Below, one piece after another: positions 29,363-35,000 of a stretch of 35,000 nucleotides of DNA. The DNA is from Actinidia chinensis (lineage: Eukaryota; Streptophyta; Magnoliopsida; Ericales; Actinidiaceae). Position 1 is the stretch's first letter, and the number at the start of each line of letters is the position of its first letter. The stretch is taken from NCBI GenBank assembly GCA_009663005.1, contig CM018903.1:18098126-18133125 (forward strand), written 5' to 3'. Under the pieces are notes generated by a model, which was not told the DNA's origin, ran no database searches, and worked only from the letters and a program-made list of their open reading frames with translations. A program made the translations under genes and the position numbers.

Positions 29363-30698
29363 CTGAGTTTTATAAAAAAATTATCTATAAACAAATAGAT
29401 AATTTCATTATAATATAGTTATAACCTCATTCTACTATAATATGAATGCATCGGGACCTCAACCAAATAACTAACAGGCCTCTATAGAGAGTCAATATTA
29501 TATATTTGAATTAGGAGGAAAAATCATATCCATTATAATTTTAAAACCATTAGACATCTCAATGTGAAATAAAATCATTACCCTAACCCTATCTTCCTTA
29601 GAGTTTTTAAAAAGTTAATGACTAAACCGTGGGATATATCATCTTTTTGTTGAGTGTAATACCATCATTTAGAATCAAAAGACAACCGTTGGGAAATAAG
29701 TTTCTATGGAAAAAATCACTTTTAACACCGTCTCCCTCATCATATCCTACAGAAGTTTCATCTTTTAACCTAACAAGAATAAACACCTTTCTTATGAGGT
29801 CATACAGAGATGACGCGTGTGCCTATTCTCATCTTACTATGACCGATGATAAAAAGGCCGTGGAAGTTTTTAAATAATCATTTCCCACTCAATTTTGTAA
29901 AAAGAAATCACATTATACATATATGCAAAAAATAAATATCACTGCCCATGTGTAACATTAAAAAATCCACAAATTAATATAACACATAGTCGTAGTCTAT
30001 TCATAGATCTTGATTAATATTTACCAATGATATAAATATTAAATATTACCTTAGCATGCATAATCACATCAATCATAAAAAGCGTAAAACACTAACTATA
30101 TTTTCTCATCATGGATAAAGTTTACAAGGAAACTAAAAAACTTATTCTAGCTAGGATGTCTTCTATAGTCCATTTTTATGTACCATATAGGAATCCACCG
30201 TTTCTTCATTAGATTTCCGGTCTTCAATTAATATTACAATGAGACCTATACCCACACGTGTTGGCTTACATGATGATCTAAAAATAATAAAATTTTAAAA
30301 AATCAATGGAACTTGCCCTATAGTGGGAAATTCAAATCCTTGCCGTTTTACAAGCTCCTAACGGTCAACCATAAGAGATAGAGTACATATCATCATCATC
30401 CAACAACATAAATCACATGTATGCTACTATACAATCTACATAACAAAAAACAGGTATATTCAAAAAATTAATTTAATCATTATTGACCTAGACCACATAT
30501 CGGAAACCTCTTTTAAGATTTAAAAAAAAATAAACGATCCTCGATTATATACAATAAATTATTAATTTCAACCACTAATATAACTTGACATAATTAACAT
30601 ACTGTATACAACAACTATTGTTAATTTAAATGATCCATAAAAAAGTATGATAAAATAATAAAAAAATTATTATCATCAACGTGTGGATTAACATTGAG
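29363..30698 (-). other. Long AT-rich leader of the left copia element
   Basis: 1.3 kb between PBS and gag start with no recognised gene. The 82-codon plus-strand frame 29629-29877 shows no family likeness. The length is unusual for a copia leader, so another insertion may be hidden here, but no ends could be found. Confidence 0.45.
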
Positions 30699-30713
30699 TG
30701 ACTCTGGATACCA
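30699..30713 (-). promoter_or_regulatory. Primer-binding site of the left copia element
   Basis: The minus strand reads TGGTATCCAGAGTCA next to the LTR end. It matches the initiator tRNA-Met PBS (TGGTATCAGAGC) with one inserted C and a C-to-T change. Confidence 0.8.
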
Positions 30714-30715
30714 AT

Positions 30716-32280
30716 TGAAGGGGAAATATATACGAACGGAAAGCAAATTTTTTTAAAAACAAATCAGATCTTCAGCCATGTAATCCTTCAACGTCAATAA
30801 GAAAGGGTCGATATACCTTAATAATTATAAGAATAATCAAGGTTTTAAACCCAAGTTGCTGCAGCCTGTTACCGCGAGCTACTATTTTGCTGTTGAAAAT
30901 TCCAGCAGCCTACGGCTGCCTTGATGATGAAAATTTTAGCAACTTGTTACTGCGTTTCTGGAGCAAATTATAGCATCTTATTGCTATATTTTTAGAGCAA
31001 AATTAAGCATGTATTGTTTGTGTTCTTTAAAAAAAAAATTTTCAGCAGCAAGCAGCATAAAGCATTTTTTTTTCAGCAAGCAATCTTATTGCTAAAAATT
31101 TCAGCACCTTATTGCTGTAATTTTTTCGCAAAAAAAAAAAAAATCCTAGACCTTTTAGGATTAAGTTTCCTAGTTTCCTAGGCTCTCTAATATTCTCTCC
31201 TTTGTCCTTCAACCCTAACCAATCCTTTAAGAGTGGTCTCTCAGATTTTTCTTTAAAAAATTCTTCTTAGAAAAAAAACCTTAAGGATTGACAGCCAACA
31301 TATCATATATATAGGGCTAGGTCTCCAACAGGGAAAGGATAAGGATCTTAGAGAATCCTAGTGTAACTTCATTTAAAAATACTAAAAGTCCTTAATTATC
31401 TCTAACTTATTAGTAATTTATTTAATGAAATAATTTTATTACATAATTGGATTGCACTTAAAAAGCAAAAGGACTATAAAATGTCATTTATTGCTATTTT
31501 ATTGATTGTAACAAAACCCCTTCTAAGTACAATTAATTAGGTTTGAATTAATTAGCTGTCTACCAAACCCTAATTATTTCTAATCCTTTTGATTCATAAG
31601 TCATTTCCCATTTAGTCACCAAAATAATAACTCTTTATTTTAGTAAATAATTTACCAAAAAGACCGGATCCGAATTTTAATGACTAAATTAATAATTAAC
31701 TCACAAGTGATACCCACTCTCTCCTAAAAAAGAGTGAGATTTCATCTTGATAATTAAGTGTTTCCAAAGACCTAACAATGAACACCCAAGATATCGAGGT
31801 TTGCCTCAATTAGCTTCACTTATTGGTAAATAAAACTTCGACTCTCTTCAAGACTTGAATTCACCATTCATCAGGATTAGATCAATTATAAATAGTATGT
31901 AAGATTTTATCATTATATGACGTTTATATGAATTACTTTCTTACAACAATCTGGTTCAGTGCATTTCATATGCACCATACTTGAACCTCAGTCACTATTC
32001 GATGGTTGAGATAAATCCTCCTACTATAGAGGGTTAGAGTATTATAGTTTCATAATATAAGACGTCCCAAACTCATCACCGACTACGAACTAAATAAAGC
32101 TACTAAATCAATGATTAATATATCTCGTATGTAAAATCTCATTTTTCATCACATATTTATTATATCTTTAGTACTTGGGACGTATCACTCATGAATATAG
32201 AAAAAATATCAATATATGATAAACTAAATCTCATTCCAAATATAATTAACTATTTAACATTGGGTATACCAAACCCAACA
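30716..32280 (-). repeat. 5' LTR of the left copia element (1565 bp)
   Basis: In element sense it begins TGTTGGGTTTGGTATACC and ends TTTCCCCTTCA, with TG...CA intact. It holds a TATA box near 31310. Near its end is a stretch rich in AGCA/TGCT repeats (30855-31130). Both ends align with the second, shorter LTR at 32611-33144. Confidence 0.8.
31303..31315 (-). promoter_or_regulatory. TATA box of the copia LTR
   Basis: On the minus strand CCTATATATATGATATG, about 580 bp before the LTR end. This is the plausible start of the copia transcript. Confidence 0.5.
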
Positions 32281-32610
32281 ATGACAGTGATGTTATTTGT
32301 CCATCATGAAACGAGTGTACAAATCAGGGGTAAGCAATGTGAGCAGCAATTGCAGTGCACACATGGTGCATGGGTAGCACAAGGGATATAGTATGGAGGA
32401 TTCTGGCCAGAGTGGATAACAACGACTTGTTAGTGTTCACAAGAGGAAGCTCAAGACATAAAAGTTGAGATAGAGGTCAACACAAAAGGGTATAAACTAA
32501 AGGATGCAAGTCTAATCTATGTGGATATGGTTTGTGGCAGTGAAGACACCTCAAGAGAATAGGTGCAGAACTCTCAACATCATGGGCTTGAGTTGAAAGA
32601 GATCGTATCT
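32281..32610. other. Spacer between two copia elements
   Basis: 330 bp with moderate GC. The minus-strand frame 32477-32674 has no recognised domain. This may be the original target DNA between two insertions or a remnant of either element. Confidence 0.4.
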
Positions 32611-33144
32611 TGCAGCAGAAATATGATTTTAAATTTTTTTTTTTTGATCTTAAGTCATGTAAATCATACAACATTGATTAAGAGGAGGTTCATTATACCT
32701 TGAATATCACAAGAAAATAAGGTTTGAACTGTATGTTTTTTTGTTTTTTTTTGGGGGGGGGTTGTGTTTACGCTGCGGTTGCTGCATTGTCCCTGCACCT
32801 GCACCTGTTGGCTACCTTGCCATCGCATTTGCTGGCTGCCTCAGTCTCTCGTTGTTGCAGCTTGCTACTTTGTGCAACCACGGGTTACTGCCTTATGCCG
32901 CATGTCGCGGCTGCGGGTTGTTGCTATCGTAGCCACGAGCTACTAATTCCGTGCCCGTAGGCTACTGCTTGCTTTGGCTTGCCGTGGTTGGTTTGCTGGT
33001 TATTGCCCCTGCAGCGTGGTTGCTGCCATGTGAGCTATTTTGCTATAGTTCCATCAAACAAAAAATATTAGCTGCGTGATAAAATGAATTTTCATTCCAA
33101 ATAATAATTAAATATTTGGACATGTGGACAAACAAAATCCAACA
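32611..33144 (-). repeat. 3' LTR of the right copia element (short form)
   Basis: In element sense it starts TGTTGGATTTTGTTTGTCC and ends AAATATTTCTGCTGCA-like at 32611. The first ~90 bp align with the start of the other LTR ('TTTGGAATGA', 'TTTATCA'). The last ~130 bp align with its end ('AAGGTATA', 'TTACATG', 'AAGATC'). About 1 kb of the middle of the long LTR is absent. Confidence 0.75.
32744..33045. repeat. T9-G9 tract followed by GC-rich cryptic repeat of GCTGC/TTGCTG words
   Basis: T9G9 at 32744-32761 leads into about 280 bp rich in TTGCTG, GCTGC and GGCTAC words, without a fixed period. It is more GC-rich than its surroundings. Cys-rich and Leu-rich open frames here (32724-32960) reflect the repeat, not a gene. 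Confidence 0.7.
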
Positions 33145-33158
33145 AACTCCCACTTGCA
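33145..33158 (-). promoter_or_regulatory. Polypurine tract of the right copia element
   Basis: The minus strand reads AGTGCAAGTGGGAGTT directly before TGTTGGATTTTG, a standard copia PPT context. Confidence 0.75.
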
Positions 33159-33640
33159 CTTATGTCTAAAGAATGTCACATCTTACACCTATCATATCTA
33201 CTTGAAGCTAAAAAACACTAGAAGTTAAAGTCTTAGTGAATGGATTTGCTAAGTTGGCTGTTGATGTAATCTTAATAACTACGACGTCTCCATGTCGTAC
33301 TATCTCGCTAATGAGGTGATATTTTTGTTCTATGTACTTTCCACCATTGTAATTTTTGGAATATTTATATTGGGCAACGACCCCATTATTATCACAATAA
33401 AGTATAATAGAAAATTGAGTTTGTGGAATCACACCCAGCTCTAAGAGAAACTTTTTAATCTAAACTGTCTCTTTAGCTGCTCCAGTAGCTGCTACATACT
33501 CTACTTTAGTTTTTGAGTTAGTAATACACTGTTGCTTTATACTCTCCAACTGATAGCTGCTACCCCGAGAGTGAACCATATTCGGAAGTTGACTTTTTGC
33601 AATCCATGTCTGACATGAAATTAGAATCTGTGTAACGAAT
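33159..33640 (-). pseudogene. Copia RNase H, C-terminal part (right copy)
   Basis: The open stretch 33432-33208 contains LYCDNNGVVAQ (a catalytic Asp in 'CDN'), then KYIEQKYHLISEIVRHGDVVVIKI and NLANPFTKTLTSSVF, the end of copia pol. In 33640-33440 other frames hold the preceding RNase H segment (TKAEYVAA-like, near 33510-33470). The RNase H fold would have carried D-E-D residues, and only the last Asp is clearly placed. Confidence 0.88.
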
Positions 33641-34018
33641 TAGAATTCAATCTGAACCTCCATAGGTTAACATACAATCTTTAATCCTTCTAAAGTACTT
33701 GAAAATATATTTCGCTATGGTCCAATATTCTGGTTCTAGATTAAATTGATATCTGCTGACCATGCCAACTGCATAACAGATATTTAATCTAGTGAAAATC
33801 ATAGCGTACATTAGGCTTCCTATGCCTGAAGCATAAAGAACTACCTTCATGCATTGATCATACTCAAAAGTCTTAAGACATTGTTCCTTAGACAAAGAAA
33901 ATACATGCCTGAAAGGTAATAACCCTTTCTTGGAGTTATGCATTACAAATTTGATAAGAATCTTATCTAGATATGCAGCTTGGGATAAGCCTAACATTTG
34001 ATTCCGGCGATCTCGCAA
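33641..34018 (-). pseudogene. Copia RT C-terminus and RNase H start (right copy)
   Basis: 123 open codons: MLGLSQAAYLDKILIKF, then NSKKGLLPFRHVFSLSKEQC, then YASGIGSLMYAMIFTRLNICYAVGMV, then YWTIAKYIFKYFRRIKDCML. This is the thumb and connection of copia RT, matching the family over its whole length. The next RNase H block follows in another frame. Confidence 0.9.
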
Positions 34019-35000
34019 AAGCTTAAAATCCCTAAATTTCGCTTACCTCTCCTAAGTCCGTCGTATTAATAATTTGTCAACCAATTTTTATAGTATAATG
34101 CCCCTCCTCTCATTCTCAATGAGTAGAATATCATCTATGATAAAATTAAAACATCAACCACAACTTTGGTCGCACTTCTTTTACACAACATGGTTTATCC
34201 ATATTTTGTTCAAAATTCAAAAGATTTTTTTGCCCTGATCAAAAATGAATATTCCATTTTTGGGAGACTTCTTAAGTCCCATAATGACCTATGCAACTGT
34301 ATAGCATATGCGCCTTTGCCCTTAATATAATGAAAATCGTCTACTGCTCATATAGATTCTTGCTAAAGATTGTTATTCAAAAATAGCAGTCTTGACGTCC
34401 ATTTGCCAAATTTCATAATCAAAATGTTCCGCCATGAATAGAAATTTTGAATAGACTTAAGAGGCGACCGTGAACACGTTTTCCTCTAGTCATTCCTTTT
34501 TTTTAAGTAAATTCTTTTTGCCACCAATCTAGCTTAAAAGTCTTTATCGAACCATCGAGTCCTCTTTTTTTCCTTTTATAGACCCACTTACAAATAGGGG
34601 TTTAACATTAACAGTGGCTCTACAAGTTCTCAGACATGATTAAGTACATAACTCCATCTTAAAACTTATAGCACTTTGCCACTTTTTCCGAATCTTTTGT
34701 CAGAAATAGTCCGTTGTATCTACCTAGGAATCCCAATCAAGTTCATCAAAGATATCCTCTCCTAAGAACAATGAATCTGTCCAGGTGCCCTGACACTCCC
34801 TCCCATTACGATTGAATCTCGTGTATCTAAAAGTGGTGAAGTAATAGTTTTTTGGAATATCTTCCATTATTTAGAACTTCCTTTTAATGACCTTTGGAAG
34901 TATTCAGAACAATTCCCTAAGATTAAATCTATTTAAGCTTCCGGTCCATTTAGATAATCGTCCTCCAAGAAAAAGAGCATTAGTGCTATTAATACATATA
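34019..35000 (-). pseudogene. Copia reverse transcriptase (degenerate, right copy)
   Basis: In element sense from the window edge: a linker, then KPLFVSGSIKGKRRTRW near 34610-34560, FKARLVAKRIYLKK-like at 34540-34495, and SIQNF near 34460. WTSRLLFLNNNL (normally WQMDVKTAFLNG.L) lies near 34400-34370, LHRSLWDLRSLP near 34300-34265, and KSFEF near 34220. The catalytic YVDD box is changed to IIDDILL near 34145-34120. Stops and shifts occur about every 50-100 bp. The left part of the domain continues beyond the window. Confidence 0.82.

Larger units (their letters stand above)
27290..32280 (-). mobile_element. Ty1/copia LTR retrotransposon, left copy (3'-truncated)
   Basis: Read on the minus strand: 5' LTR (32280-30716), PBS complementary to initiator tRNA-Met, long leader, gag from 29362, protease region, GAG-pre-integrase and integrase. 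It stops where Athila LTR sequence begins, so RT, RNase H and 3' LTR are missing. Gene order with integrase before RT is that of copia. All frames are degenerate. Confidence 0.85.
32611..35000 (-). mobile_element. Ty1/copia LTR retrotransposon, right copy (runs off the window)
   Basis: Minus-strand RT and RNase H (35000-33208), PPT and a 534-bp 3' LTR (33144-32611). LTR ends match those of the left copy, so it is the same family and orientation. The upstream half lies beyond 35000. Confidence 0.82.

Noticed and set aside
32724..32960. Three overlapping Cys/Leu-rich ORFs in the GC-rich tract
   Set aside because: Overlapping open frames from a CTG/TGC-rich repeat in an LTR.
1..35000. CRISPR array, prophage, bacterial operon or organelle DNA insertion
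   Set aside because: No regularly spaced repeats with unique spacers, no ribosome-binding-site-led gene clusters and no recognisable plastid or mitochondrial genes; the window is plant repeat DNA.

Overview
The window looks like repeat-rich intergenic DNA from a plant nuclear genome, most likely a eudicot. It is AT-rich and almost entirely built from decayed transposable elements. I see no rRNA, tRNA, CRISPR, bacterial operon or phage signature, and no convincing multi-exon host gene. Every recognisable protein-coding stretch but one belongs to a retrotransposon. Nearly all of these are broken by stops and frameshifts, so they are annotated as pseudogenes.

Layout. 1-439 is AT-rich DNA. 440-2151 is a terminal-inverted-repeat (TIR) element carrying a second copy of its own family (1103-1981), with a GC-rich core. 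It is followed by a C/T/C homopolymer tract, a possible tRNA-derived SINE, and an 82-codon minus-strand ORF of unknown function (2531-2779). 2796-4675 holds a MITE-like element and a 33-bp tandem repeat. 4681-16789 is a full-length Ty3/gypsy element of the Tat type on the minus strand. It has two ~660-bp LTRs, an exact 5-bp target duplication (AGAGA), a primer-binding site, a polypurine tract and remnants of gag, protease, RT, RNase H and integrase. A separate spliced-looking gene on the plus strand lies between its integrase and 3' LTR. A 1.73-kb element is inserted inside its gag with a short target duplication. 17151-27258 is an Athila-like Ty3/gypsy element on the plus strand (truncated 5' LTR, PBS, gag, RT, RNase H, integrase, 3' LTR truncated at its far end). 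An LTR-like insertion with 66-bp palindromic repeats replaces most of its protease. 27290-32280 and 32611-35000 are parts of two Ty1/copia elements of one family, both on the minus strand. The left one has 5' LTR, PBS, gag, protease region and integrase. The right one has RT, RNase H and 3' LTR and runs off the window.

How it works together. Layered insertion explains most of the sequence: copies inserted into copies, then mutational decay. The most interesting piece is the plus-strand gene at about 5400-8150 inside the Tat element. It has a TATA box, a probable intron with a tandem acceptor, a coiled-coil C-terminal half and a poly(A) signal, and it is read against gag-pol. Extra antisense ORFs between pol and the 3' LTR are known in the Tat lineage. 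This one resembles the family I know as 'putative gypsy type transposon', whose function is unknown.
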